Source: Clostridia bacterium (GTDB taxonomy: Bacteria > Bacillota > Clostridia > Christensenellales > DTU072). From it: DNA of 43,353 nt. Each line of letters opens with the position of its first letter. Within the stretch, counting starts at the first letter, position 1. This document shows positions 26,478 to 34,471 of this stretch, piece by piece. Made by a program: the position numbers and the translations under genes. A model generated the notes under the pieces. The model worked only from the letters and a program-made list of their open reading frames with translations. It searched no databases and was not told where the DNA came from. Where the stretch lies: assembly GCA_028699795.1 (NCBI GenBank), contig JAQVTZ010000002.1, positions 1-43,353 of the forward strand, given 5' to 3'.

Positions 26478-26558
26478 AAATTACAAATTACAATGTACAA
26501 ATTACAAATAAGGACGAAATCAAATTACAAATTACAGTGTACAAATTACAAATAAGGA
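26478..26558. repeat. Two copies of a 37-bp unit built from AAATTAC heptamers
   Basis: Copies at 26478-26514 and 26522-26558 differ at one base, with a 44-base period. Each is made of AAATTAC repeated three times, one variant AATGTAC or AGTGTAC, and a closing AAATAAGGA. The variant creates a small dyad TACA-N-TGTA, where N is A in the first copy and G in the second. It lies directly after the acyltransferase stop codon. Confidence 0.85.
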
Positions 26559-26566
26559 TTAGAGTT

Positions 26567-26590
26567 AGAAGAGTTTCCGCTCTTTTTTTT
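26567..26590 (+). terminator. Intrinsic terminator before spoVT
   Basis: AAGAG (26569-26573) pairs with CTCTT (26580-26584) around TTTCCG, extended by G-T and A-T pairs, and is followed by a T run to 26590. The stem is short but the tail is good. Confidence 0.65.
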
Positions 26591-26603
26591 ATCCGTTCAA
26601 GTT

Positions 26604-26633
26604 TGCATAATTCGTGCCGTTTTTTACATTCTA
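26604..26633 (+). promoter_or_regulatory. Candidate sigma-G type promoter of spoVT
   Basis: TGCATA (26604-26609), 17-base spacer, CATTCTA (26627-26633), close to the forespore sigma-G/F consensus (TGAATA ... CATACTA). spoVT of Bacillus subtilis is sigma-G dependent. Against it: the predicted start near 26640 would fall inside the ribosome binding site (AAGGAG, 26639-26644). Confidence 0.4.
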
Positions 26634-26649
26634 TCAGCAAGGAGAATCT

Positions 26650-27177
26650 ATGCGTGCTACAGGAATTGTAAGACGGATTGACGAGCTTGGCAGAGTGGTC
26701 ATTCCCAAAGAAATCAGAAGAACAATGAAGATAAGAGAGGGAGAAGAGCTGGAAGTTTTTACCGGTGAAGACGAGTCCCTCATCCTAAAAAAATATTCCG
26801 CCGTAAAGGAGTTTTCAAGTTTTGCGGGAGAATATGTGAGTTCGGTGTATCTATCAACGGGATATACGGCGCTTGTATTCGATATGGACAGTTTGGTTGC
26901 CGCAAGCGGGGATATTAAGCTGTATAAAACCGGAAGTCCCGTAAGCTACAAATTCGAAAAATTGCTGGAAGACAGGAAACCGATTTTGCTTACGGGGAGA
27001 GAATTGGTAAGCCTTTGCGGAGAGGAGATTTCGGGATTGGGCGGTATGGCGATTGCCCCTATTATAAGCGCCGGAGATGTTATGGGCGCTCTTGCGGTGG
27101 TGTCCGTAAAAGAGCTCGGAGATGTGGCTCTTAAGTTGGCTACAATAGGCGCTAATTTCTTATCGACCCAACTCTGA
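26650..27177 (+). CDS. spoVT: Stage V sporulation protein T (AbrB-family regulator)
   Basis: 175 residues, almost the length of Bacillus SpoVT (178). ATG 26650 is preceded by AAGGAG; the upstream in-frame start at 26614 lies over the promoter region. Residues 1-50 form the swapped-hairpin AbrB DNA-binding domain (MRATGIVRRIDELGRVVIPK, then EIRRTMKIREGEELEV). Residues about 55-175 form the GAF-like regulatory domain (ending MGALAVVSV ... ATIGANFL). SpoVT is a forespore regulator that tunes sigma-G genes for spore coat, cortex and germination. The order spoVT - spoVB-like flippase - mazG copies the yabM-yabN neighbourhood of B. subtilis. Its stop codon touches the next start. Confidence 0.93.
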   Translation: MRATGIVRRIDELGRVVIPKEIRRTMKIREGEELEVFTGEDESLILKKYSAVKEFSSFAGEYVSSVYLSTGYTALVFDMDSLVAASGDIKLYKTGSPVSYKFEKLLEDRKPILLTGRELVSLCGEEISGLGGMAIAPIISAGDVMGALAVVSVKELGDVALKLATIGANFLSTQL

Positions 27178-28743
27178 TTGAAGCGAACACTTTGGAAAGG
27201 CGCGGGCCTTCTTGCCTTCGCCACTTTTTTTTCCAAGTTTATCGGAGCGTTATACCGCATACCGCTCACCAATATTCTGGGCGCCCAAGGCATGGGCGTG
27301 TACCAGCTTATTTTCCCTATTTATTCTTTTATCCTTTCGACTTCGTCGGGGGCGTTGCCGATAGCCGTTTCGATGTTGGTAAGCTCGCGTATTGCAAGGG
27401 GTGAGCGGGAAGAAGCCCGTAAACTCATTACGACGGCTATGTCTGCGTTGCTCATGACGGGCATTGTACTGACCTTCATATTAGTGGTACTTTCGGGGCC
27501 ACTCGGTTCGCTGCAAGGTTCAAAGGATACAAGACTCGGATATCTTGCGATTGCGCCTGCAATCTTCTTTGTATCGGGCATTGCGGTTTTGCGGGGCTGG
27601 TTTCAGGGGACAGGGCATTGGGCGCCGTCCGCGGCATCGCAAGTGAGCGAATCGATTGTTAAGCTGGGCGTAGGCCTTACGCTTGCCTATTTGTTTTTAC
27701 CCCTCGGTATCGCATGGTCGGTGTTCGGCGCAATGGCGGGTGTCACCTTGTCCGAACTGGTGACTTTTTTTATGTTATACGGGATGTATCGCAAAAAAAA
27801 CCCCCGCTTAAACTTGACTTTTGATATCAAAAATTCCAGACAAAATTATAAAGAAATCACACGGCTCACCATCCCTATGACCATCGGCAATGTTATTATG
27901 CCTACGATACAAATTATCGACAGCTTTTTGGTAGTCAATCTTTTGTCCCGAGCCATTACGGGGGCGGCGGCAACGGCAAGTTATGGCTTGCTGACAGGAC
28001 CCGTAAACTCTTTGGTCAATCTCCCCATCGTCATCGGATTATCGCTGGGGATAGCCGTCGTCCCGCAAATCGCGAAAAACAAAGAAGAACATAATATAAC
28101 GGCAATCAAACAGAAAAGCGATACCGCGTTTAAGCTCGCGCTCGTGATAGGCGTACCTTTCGCATTCATGTATTTTGCGCTGTCGGAAGGCATTATCAGG
28201 GTGTTATATCCCGCATTTTCCGCGGCCGAAATTGCTGAAGCGTCTTTATTGCTAAGGATAAGCTGTTTTTCGGTAATCGCGTTGTCTGCCCAACAAATTT
28301 ATACCGCCATTATGCAGGGACTTGGCAGTATTTATAAGCCTGTCAAAAACATGGGCATAGGCGCGGTGGTGAAAATAGTGTTGAACTTGGTGTTAATGCC
28401 CGTAATCGGCATCGCGGGGGTTGCGGTGGCATCGCTCGCTTGTTTTGTTGTGACAGCTGTTTTGAATATTATTCAGGTGCGTATTTTAATTGGGAAAAGT
28501 ACGAATTTATTTAAAAATAGTGGCGTTATTCTTTTAAGCGGTGTTATAATGGGGGCGGCGGTATTTGCGATAAGCTTTTTTACGAGAGGTTGGGCGTTGC
28601 CCTTGATTACCGCGATAGTGGGTGCGTTGTTGTATCTTGCGATGCTTATCCTTTTCCGTGTTTTTAATAGGGGCGAGCTTGCCGCGTTGCCTTTGGGCAA
28701 AAAGCTGGTCGCATTAAACGACAAAATATTTTCGAGAGGTTAA
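27178..28743 (+). CDS. SpoVB/YabM-like polysaccharide (lipid II type) flippase
   Basis: 521 residues with a TTG start at 27178, immediately after the spoVT stop and with no ribosome binding site, so translation is probably coupled. The N-terminus (LLAFATFFSKFIGALYRIPL, then TNILGAQGMG) is the typical opening of SpoVB/MurJ-type MOP-superfamily exporters, and about 13-14 hydrophobic helices follow. Members flip undecaprenyl-linked precursors across the membrane; SpoVB is needed for spore cortex and YabM is its vegetative-locus paralogue. Position after spoVT matches yabM. I cannot decide between a cortex role and a general cell-wall role. The next gene starts three bases after its stop. Confidence 0.87.
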   Translation: MKRTLWKGAGLLAFATFFSKFIGALYRIPLTNILGAQGMGVYQLIFPIYSFILSTSSGALPIAVSMLVSSRIARGEREEARKLITTAMSALLMTGIVLTFILVVLSGPLGSLQGSKDTRLGYLAIAPAIFFVSGIAVLRGWFQGTGHWAPSAASQVSESIVKLGVGLTLAYLFLPLGIAWSVFGAMAGVTLSELVTFFMLYGMYRKKNPRLNLTFDIKNSRQNYKEITRLTIPMTIGNVIMPTIQIIDSFLVVNLLSRAITGAAATASYGLLTGPVNSLVNLPIVIGLSLGIAVVPQIAKNKEEHNITAIKQKSDTAFKLALVIGVPFAFMYFALSEGIIRVLYPAFSAAEIAEASLLLRISCFSVIALSAQQIYTAIMQGLGSIYKPVKNMGIGAVVKIVLNLVLMPVIGIAGVAVASLACFVVTAVLNIIQVRILIGKSTNLFKNSGVILLSGVIMGAAVFAISFFTRGWALPLITAIVGALLYLAMLILFRVFNRGELAALPLGKKLVALNDKIFSRG

Positions 28744-28746
28744 AAG

Positions 28747-29790
28747 ATGAATTTTACCGAAATGACAGGCGGCTCTTATGCCGCATTTTCCGCATCCCAG
28801 TTTTTAGAACGCAAAATCAACAGTTTTGAATACAATATTCCCGTTGTCGTTTACGAGATAGACGAAGGCATTTTTTCTAAAGTCAAAAACAAAGCCGAAG
28901 ATTATTTTGGAAGTGATGCCAAAATTATTACAGCGGACGGCGACACACAAAAATTAAAAGAGGTTCCATTTGTCGATACGCTTATTATCCAACCCGTCCC
29001 GTATATCGAGCGCAAACGTTTCGGATTCGGGGACCTTGTCGAAATTATCAGACGGCTCCGAGACCCCGACGGTTGCCCTTGGGACAGAGCGCAAACTTAC
29101 GACAGTATCCGCGCTTGCGCGATAGAAGAAGCGTATGAGTTGGTCGAAGCGGTAGAGCTTAAGGATAAAGACAAAATATTGGAAGAAAGCGGCGATGTCA
29201 TGTTGCAAGGGTTGTTTCATGCCTCGATTGCCGAAGACAACGGCGACTTTAACTTCAACGATATGATTTCTGCCCTTGCGTATAAACTGGTAAGCAGACA
29301 CACGCATATTTTCGGGGCGCATAAAGCCGCAAATGAAGAACAAGCCCTCAATTTTTGGGAAAAAGCGAAAGCAAAAGAAAAGGGGCAAAAAAGTGTCGGG
29401 GATAAGCTGGACAGCGTGCCCAAAACCTTTTCTGCCTTAATGCGTGCATTAAAAGTACAAAAAATTATTAAAAAAACGGGATTCGAGTTTCCGTCTGTCG
29501 ATAACGCTCTGGACAAGGTGCGCGAAGAAACCGCCGAGTTTGCCGAGGCGACGGACAATCTCGAAGAAGAAGCGGGCGATCTTCTGTTTTCGGTTGTCAA
29601 TTTGCTGCGGATGCATCGTATCGATCCCGAAATCGCCCTTAACGCGACCATAGATAAGTTTATCCGCAGGTTTTTGTATGTCGACCAAAAAGCGAGGGAA
29701 GCGGGCGTTGCGCTGGAAGAATGCAGTTTGGAAACCATGGAAGACTGGTACCAAGAGTATAAGAGGTTGTACGAACATTCATGCAGATAG
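28747..29790 (+). CDS. mazG: MazG-type nucleoside triphosphate pyrophosphohydrolase with shortened N-terminus (YabN-like)
   Basis: 347 residues. Two MazG helical repeats are present: the first after PDGCPWDRAQTYDS (107-120) with EEAYELVEA and EESGDVM (Glu127-Asp150 region), the second with EETAEFAEA and EEEAGDLLF. This ExxE...ExxD pattern binds Mg and hydrolyses (d)NTPs to monophosphates, likely cleaning the nucleotide pool. In Bacillus YabN (about 490 residues) a tetrapyrrole-methylase domain precedes MazG. Here only about 90 residues stand before it (VVVYEIDE, then KEVPFVDTLIIQPVPY), which look like the last strands of that domain; the SAM-binding first half is gone. Start ATG 28747 follows AGAGGTTAAAAG. 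It overlaps dusB by ten bases. Confidence 0.9.
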   Translation: MNFTEMTGGSYAAFSASQFLERKINSFEYNIPVVVYEIDEGIFSKVKNKAEDYFGSDAKIITADGDTQKLKEVPFVDTLIIQPVPYIERKRFGFGDLVEIIRRLRDPDGCPWDRAQTYDSIRACAIEEAYELVEAVELKDKDKILEESGDVMLQGLFHASIAEDNGDFNFNDMISALAYKLVSRHTHIFGAHKAANEEQALNFWEKAKAKEKGQKSVGDKLDSVPKTFSALMRALKVQKIIKKTGFEFPSVDNALDKVREETAEFAEATDNLEEEAGDLLFSVVNLLRMHRIDPEIALNATIDKFIRRFLYVDQKAREAGVALEECSLETMEDWYQEYKRLYEHSCR

Positions 29791-30698
29791 GGGAGTTTGT
29801 ATTACAAAACGGCCTTATTCTTCCGCCGATTGCGGGCTACAGCGATATCGGGATGCGGATGCTTTGTGTAAGATACGGCGCGGAGCTTACTTTTACCGAA
29901 ATGGTGAGTGCGAAAGGGCTTGTTTATAATAATGAGAATACCAAAGAATTGCTCTTTACGCATGATACCGAGCCTATAAAAGCGGTGCAACTGTTTGGCA
30001 GAGAAGAAGACTTTTTTCAAAAGGCGATACGGCATGAGGCGTTGCGACCATTTGATATTATCGATATCAATTTTGGCTGTCCCGTGAATAAAATAGTGCG
30101 TAACGGAGAAGGTAGCGCGCTGATGAAAGAACCAGAACAAATATATAAGATTATAAAAAAATGCATCGAAGCCGCCGACGGAAGACCTGTCACCGGCAAA
30201 ATTCGCGCAGGCTTTTCTCAAGAATGGCGCAACGCCGTCGAAGTTGCTTTGGCAATTCAGGATGCGGGCGGCGCGATGGTTACCGTGCACGGCAGAACGC
30301 GTGATATGATGTACAGCGGCAAAGCAGACTTAGAAATTATCAAAGAGGTCAAGGATGCCGTAAGCATACCCGTTACGGGAAACGGAGATGTTTGTGACAG
30401 AGAGAGTTATCTTCGCATGCTGTCTACGGGGGTAGACGGCGTCGCAATCGCCCGTGGAGCAATCGGCAGGCCTTCTATTTTTAGCGAAGTGCTCGGCAAA
30501 GGCGTCCAATTCGAAATCAAAGAATTGGTAAGAGAACATCTGGATGAGTTGCTGAAATACTATCCCGAAAGAGTCGCTGTAAACAATATAAAAAAACATG
30601 TCGCGTGTTATGTGAAAGGGCAAAGAGGCGCAAAACAGCGAAAAGAACAAGTATTTCGCGCCGAAACAACAACGCAGATTTTAGATAGTTTCGCATAA
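29781..30698 (+). CDS. dusB: tRNA-dihydrouridine synthase
   Basis: 305 residues; ATG 29781 lies inside the end of mazG (ten-base overlap). The FMN-binding TIM barrel of the Dus family is clear: PPIAGYSDIGMR at 15-26, the catalytic cysteine in DINFGCPVNKIV (Cys100), GKIRAGF, VHGRTRDMMYSGKAD, GNGDV and GVDGVAIARGAIGRP. It reduces specific uridines in the tRNA D-loop using NADPH. The assignment to the DusB subfamily rests on overall likeness; the C-terminal part is short and could be another bacterial Dus. In B. subtilis the genes after yabN are yabO, yabP, yabQ and divIC; here dusB takes that place. It ends about 110 bases before pgk. Confidence 0.92.
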   Translation: MQIGEFVLQNGLILPPIAGYSDIGMRMLCVRYGAELTFTEMVSAKGLVYNNENTKELLFTHDTEPIKAVQLFGREEDFFQKAIRHEALRPFDIIDINFGCPVNKIVRNGEGSALMKEPEQIYKIIKKCIEAADGRPVTGKIRAGFSQEWRNAVEVALAIQDAGGAMVTVHGRTRDMMYSGKADLEIIKEVKDAVSIPVTGNGDVCDRESYLRMLSTGVDGVAIARGAIGRPSIFSEVLGKGVQFEIKELVREHLDELLKYYPERVAVNNIKKHVACYVKGQRGAKQRKEQVFRAETTTQILDSFA

Positions 30699-30702
30699 GT
30701 AA

Positions 30703-30720
30703 AGGGTAAATATTTATCCT
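30703..30720. promoter_or_regulatory. 18-bp near-perfect palindrome upstream of the pgk promoter
   Basis: AGGGTAAAT followed by ATTTATCCT: nine-base arms with a single mismatch and no spacer. It lies 18 bases upstream of the -35 of the glycolytic operon. No T tract follows, so a protein-binding site is more likely than a terminator for dusB. Confidence 0.45.
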
Positions 30721-30737
30721 ATAATTGGCAAATATTG

Positions 30738-30766
30738 TTGCTCTACAAACATCAAAGTGGTATAAT
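30738..30766 (+). promoter_or_regulatory. Sigma-A promoter of pgk-tpiA-gpmI
   Basis: TTGCTC (30738-30743), 17-base spacer, perfect TATAAT (30761-30766). Expected start near 30773, 35 bases before the pgk ATG. Confidence 0.75.
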
Positions 30767-30807
30767 TCACTTAGTTTATTAAAAAATGCTCAGTTTTGGA
30801 GGTAAAT

Positions 30808-31998
30808 ATGAACAAAAAAACCATCAAGGATGTGGCCGTCAAAGGCAAAAAGTGCCTTGTCCGCGTAGACTTTAATGTGCCTATGGCAGACGGCGTTATC
30901 ACAGACCTTAACAGGATTAACGGAGCGATACCCACAATCAAATACTTGGTAGATCAAGGCGCCAAGGTGATACTTTGCTCTCACATGGGCAGACCCAAAG
31001 GCGAATTTAACATGAAGTACACGCTTCGTCCCGTTGCCGAAAAATTGGAAGAGATGCTGGGACAAAAAGTCATTTTCGCCACCGATGTAATCGGTCCCGA
31101 TGCAAAAGCAAAGGTTGCCGCTTGCGGCGAAGGCGAAATTGTTTTGTTAGAAAACCTCCGCTTTCATAAAGAAGAAGAAAAAAATGACGAGGCTTTTTGC
31201 AAAGCCCTTGCAGCGTTTTGCGATGTGTATGTCAATGACGCTTTCGGTACTGCGCACCGCGCACACGCCTCCACCGCGGGGATTGCACAGTACGGATTTG
31301 TAAAAGATGCAGTCGCCGGCTTTCTTATCGGCCGTGAACTGGATGTCATGGGCGGCGCGCTCGAGAATCCCGCCCGTCCTTTTGTTGCAATACTCGGCGG
31401 CGCCAAGGTCAGCGACAAAATAGGAGTCATCAACAATCTGTTAGAAAAAGTCGATACCCTTATTATCGGCGGTGCAATGGCCTATACCTTCAATGCCGCA
31501 AAAGGGATCAAAACAGGTAATTCGCTATGCGAGATAGACAAAGTTGAGCTTGCAAAACAGCTAATTGCAAAAGCCGCAGCCAAAAAAGTCAATCTGTTAT
31601 TACCAGTAGATACTGTTGTGGCCGATGAGTTTGACGCCGATGCCAACAGTATGGTAGTCGAAGGCGATATCCCGGACGGTTGGCAAGGTCTGGACATTGG
31701 TCCCAAAACTTGCAAGATTTTTGCAGACGCCGTACTGTCCGCAAAAACGGTAATATGGAACGGCCCTATGGGCGTATTCGAAATGGAGAAGTTTGCAGTA
31801 GGTACCAAAGCGGTAGCCAAGGCGCTTGCAGACTCGCAGGCAGTTACAATTATTGGCGGCGGAGACAGCGCGGCAGCCGTAAAACAGTTGGGATATGCAG
31901 ACAATATGACGCATATATCCACAGGAGGTGGCGCATCGCTTGAGTTTTTGGAAGGATTGGAGCTTCCCGGTGTGGCTTGTCTTAATGATAAGGCATAA
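30808..31998 (+). CDS. pgk: Phosphoglycerate kinase
   Basis: 396 residues, normal for bacteria. ATG 30808 is chosen over an in-frame TTG at 30796 because TTGGAGGT (30796-30803) is the ribosome binding site. Conserved pieces: LVRVDFNVPM (Arg19, Asp21, Asn23), SHMGRPKGE, VLLENLRFHKEE, FGTAHRAHAST, LGGAKVSDK, WNGPMGVFE, and the nucleotide-binding IIGGGDSAAAV near 350. It makes ATP from 1,3-bisphosphoglycerate in lower glycolysis. It is the first gene of a pgk-tpiA-gpmI unit; gapA, which usually precedes pgk, and eno, which often follows, are not in the window. Confidence 0.97.
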   Translation: MNKKTIKDVAVKGKKCLVRVDFNVPMADGVITDLNRINGAIPTIKYLVDQGAKVILCSHMGRPKGEFNMKYTLRPVAEKLEEMLGQKVIFATDVIGPDAKAKVAACGEGEIVLLENLRFHKEEEKNDEAFCKALAAFCDVYVNDAFGTAHRAHASTAGIAQYGFVKDAVAGFLIGRELDVMGGALENPARPFVAILGGAKVSDKIGVINNLLEKVDTLIIGGAMAYTFNAAKGIKTGNSLCEIDKVELAKQLIAKAAAKKVNLLLPVDTVVADEFDADANSMVVEGDIPDGWQGLDIGPKTCKIFADAVLSAKTVIWNGPMGVFEMEKFAVGTKAVAKALADSQAVTIIGGGDSAAAVKQLGYADNMTHISTGGGASLEFLEGLELPGVACLNDKA

Positions 31999-32079
31999 TC
32001 GATTCAAACAGATAAGTATTCACTTATAACGACGAAAAACTATCGAAAAATAAAAAATAAAGTCATAAGGAGAACCTAA

Positions 32080-32826
32080 ATGAAAAGAGATATTATTGCA
32101 GGCAATTGGAAAATGAACAACAACAACGCCCAAACAAAAGAGCTTATCAAACAAATCGCGCCTCTTGTCAAGGATGCCAAATGCGAAGTTGTAGTTTGTG
32201 TTCCTTTTACCGATTTAGATACAGCCCGTCGCGCAATTCGCGGAACAAACATCAAACTTGGCGCACAAAATGTACATTGGGCTCCCAAAGGCGCGTTTAC
32301 AGGCGAAATCAGCGCGGATATGCTGTTAGAACAAAAAGTAGAATATGTTATTGTCGGACACAGCGAAAGAAGACAATACTTTGGCGAAACTGACGCTTCC
32401 GTAAACGCGAGAACCAAAGCGGCAATCGCGGCGGGGCTCAAGGTTATTGTTTGTATCGGCGAACTGTTAGAAGAGAGAGAAACGGGCAAGACTGCTGAAG
32501 TCGTAATTCGTCAGATTAACGGCGCCATGGCAGGTATCGAGAAAGCAGACCTCAAGAAAATTGTCGTTGCCTATGAACCCGTATGGGCAATCGGAACCGG
32601 CAGAACCGCGACCCCACAGGACGCAAACGACACCATTGCGATCATCCGCAAGGCTGTCCGCAAACTTTATGGCAAGACAGCTGCCAATGCGCTGCGTATC
32701 CAATACGGCGGCAGCATGAACGCCAAAAACGCCTCCGAACTGATGGCTATGCCCGAAATCGACGGCGGCTTAATTGGCGGCGCTTCCCTCAAAGCCGAAG
32801 ATTTTGCCAAGGTTGTCAATTATTGA
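32080..32826 (+). CDS. tpiA: Triosephosphate isomerase
   Basis: 248 residues, standard length. ATG 32080 follows AAGGAGAA. Catalytic residues are all in place: Asn9 and Lys11 in AGNWKMN, His94 in IVGHSERRQYF, Glu166 in VAYEPVWAIGTG. The phosphate-binding GGSMNAKN and GGLIGGASL segments near the C-terminus are also present. It interconverts dihydroxyacetone phosphate and glyceraldehyde 3-phosphate. It lies 81 bases after pgk with no terminator between (only an ATAAGT/ACTTAT hairpin at 32012-32027 without a T tract) and 15 bases before gpmI. Confidence 0.98.
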   Translation: MKRDIIAGNWKMNNNNAQTKELIKQIAPLVKDAKCEVVVCVPFTDLDTARRAIRGTNIKLGAQNVHWAPKGAFTGEISADMLLEQKVEYVIVGHSERRQYFGETDASVNARTKAAIAAGLKVIVCIGELLEERETGKTAEVVIRQINGAMAGIEKADLKKIVVAYEPVWAIGTGRTATPQDANDTIAIIRKAVRKLYGKTAANALRIQYGGSMNAKNASELMAMPEIDGGLIGGASLKAEDFAKVVNY

Positions 32827-32841
32827 TTAGTAAGGAATAAT

Positions 32842-34368
32842 ATGTTTAACGCTTTAATTATAATGGATGGTTTTGGCATAAGCGAAGAAGTTTATGGCAA
32901 CGCCATCAAAGCGGCAGGGACACCGTTTCTGTCATCGCTTATGCAAAGATATCCCAATACTACGATTGGTGCAAGCGGTTTGGATGTGGGGCTTCCCCGC
33001 GGTCAGATGGGCAACAGCGAGGTAGGTCATATCAACATTGGCGCGGGACGCACGGTGTATCAAGAGCTTACACGCATCACGAAAGACATAGAAGATGGCG
33101 GATTCTTTACAAACGAGTGCTTTTTAGATGCCATAAAAAACGCCAAAACGAACGGCCGCGCCTTACATGTGTTCGGTTTGCTTTCGGACGGCGGTGTACA
33201 TAGCCATATCGAGCACCTGTTTGCGCTCATCGAACTTGCAAAACGCGAAGGACTGAAGGATCTCTTTATCCATTGTTTTATGGATGGGCGCGATGTTCCG
33301 CCCACAAGCGGCGCTTGCTATCTGCAGATGCTGGAAGATTTTATCCAAAAAATAAATTTCGGGACGATTGCTTCGGTCATGGGCAGATATTACGCCATGG
33401 ATCGGGATAACCGCTGGGAGCGTGTCGAAAAAGCGTATAGAGCGCTTGTAGACGGCGAAGGAATTATGGCAGAATCCGCCGTAAAGGCGGCCGAACAAAG
33501 CTATACAAATGAAGTAACAGACGAATTTATTCTTCCTATTGTAATTTGTAAAGACGGAGTCCCCGTACGCCGCATCTGTCACGGCGACAGTGTGGTGTTC
33601 TTCAATTTCCGTCCCGACAGAGCAAGAGAGCTCACCAGAGCGTTTATTAAAGAAGATTTCGACGGTTTTGTCCGCAAACAAGGGTGTTTGAAACCTTTTT
33701 ATGTAGGATTTACCCGTTACGATGCCACTTTTACAGAATTATGTACCGCTTTTAAGCCGCAAAGTCTCAAAAATAATTTGGGACAGGTAATTGCCGCAAA
33801 CGGGTTAAAACAACTTCGTATTGCCGAAACAGAAAAGTATGCGCATGTCACTTTTTTCTTTAATTCGGGCGTCGAGGAACCCAACATAGGCGAAGACAGA
33901 GTGCTGATACCCTCTCCCAAAGTCGCAACTTATGACCTAAAGCCCGAAATGAGCGCGATAGAAGTAACCGATAAAGCAGTAGAACTTATCTTGGCGCAAA
34001 AATATGATTTTATGGTGCTCAACTTCGCCAACTGCGATATGGTAGGGCATACGGGCGATTTTGATGCCGCAGTGAAAGCGGTTGCAACGGTCGACAGTTG
34101 CCTCAAAAAAGTGATAGAGGCGATCCTGTCCATTGGCGGAAGCGCGATTGTGACGGCAGACCACGGCAATGCCGATAAGATGTATGATTGTAACGGGTGT
34201 CCGTTTACTGCGCATACCACCAATCCCGTGCCGTTTGTCGTGGTAAAAGACGGCGATTTTACGCTTGCAGAAGGCGGCAAACTTGCCGATGTTGCGCCCA
34301 CACTCTTAGACATGATGGGGATTTCTCAGCCTGTCGAAATGGAGGGGAGAAGTCTTATTAAGAAGTAA
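32842..34368 (+). CDS. gpmI: 2,3-bisphosphoglycerate-independent phosphoglycerate mutase
   Basis: 508 residues, typical for the two-domain, manganese-dependent alkaline-phosphatase-superfamily mutase. ATG 32842 follows TAAGGAA. The phosphatase domain starts with LIIMDGFG (metal ligand Asp9) and has the phosphoserine in GQMGNSEVGH (Ser59). The transferase domain includes FMDGRDVPP and MGRYYAMDRD; the C-terminal metal ligands are in NFANCDMVGHTG and TADHGNAD. It converts 3- to 2-phosphoglycerate. In spore formers this pH- and Mn-sensitive enzyme also controls use of stored 3-phosphoglycerate during germination. Last gene of the glycolytic unit. Confidence 0.97.
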   Translation: MFNALIIMDGFGISEEVYGNAIKAAGTPFLSSLMQRYPNTTIGASGLDVGLPRGQMGNSEVGHINIGAGRTVYQELTRITKDIEDGGFFTNECFLDAIKNAKTNGRALHVFGLLSDGGVHSHIEHLFALIELAKREGLKDLFIHCFMDGRDVPPTSGACYLQMLEDFIQKINFGTIASVMGRYYAMDRDNRWERVEKAYRALVDGEGIMAESAVKAAEQSYTNEVTDEFILPIVICKDGVPVRRICHGDSVVFFNFRPDRARELTRAFIKEDFDGFVRKQGCLKPFYVGFTRYDATFTELCTAFKPQSLKNNLGQVIAANGLKQLRIAETEKYAHVTFFFNSGVEEPNIGEDRVLIPSPKVATYDLKPEMSAIEVTDKAVELILAQKYDFMVLNFANCDMVGHTGDFDAAVKAVATVDSCLKKVIEAILSIGGSAIVTADHGNADKMYDCNGCPFTAHTTNPVPFVVVKDGDFTLAEGGKLADVAPTLLDMMGISQPVEMEGRSLIKK

Positions 34369-34406
34369 GGGGCGGCAGATAAATCTATAACCAAAAATAC
34401 ATAGTT

Positions 34407-34422
34407 CCTTAACATATTAAGG
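34407..34422 (+). other. Inverted repeat between gpmI and pyrG
   Basis: CCTTAA-CATA-TTAAGG, a perfect six-base stem with a four-base loop, followed by GTTTCTTA. It could be a weak terminator of the glycolytic operon or a regulatory site ten bases before the pyrG -35. Confidence 0.35.
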
Positions 34423-34431
34423 GTTTCTTAC

Positions 34432-34460
34432 TTGACAAAAGGGATATAGGGTAGTAGAAT
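34432..34460 (+). promoter_or_regulatory. Sigma-A promoter of pyrG
   Basis: Perfect TTGACA (34432-34437), 17-base spacer, TAGAAT (34455-34460). Predicted start near 34467, a few bases upstream of the leader terminator. Confidence 0.8.
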
Positions 34461-34471
34461 ATTACAAGAAC

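Noticed and set aside
26478..26558. CRISPR array
   Set aside because: Only two copies, 44-base period with seven-base gaps and internal heptamers; no spacers and no cas genes.
32012..32027. Terminator between pgk and tpiA
   Set aside because: ATAAGT/ACTTAT is a short A/T stem with no T tract; the genes are likely co-transcribed.
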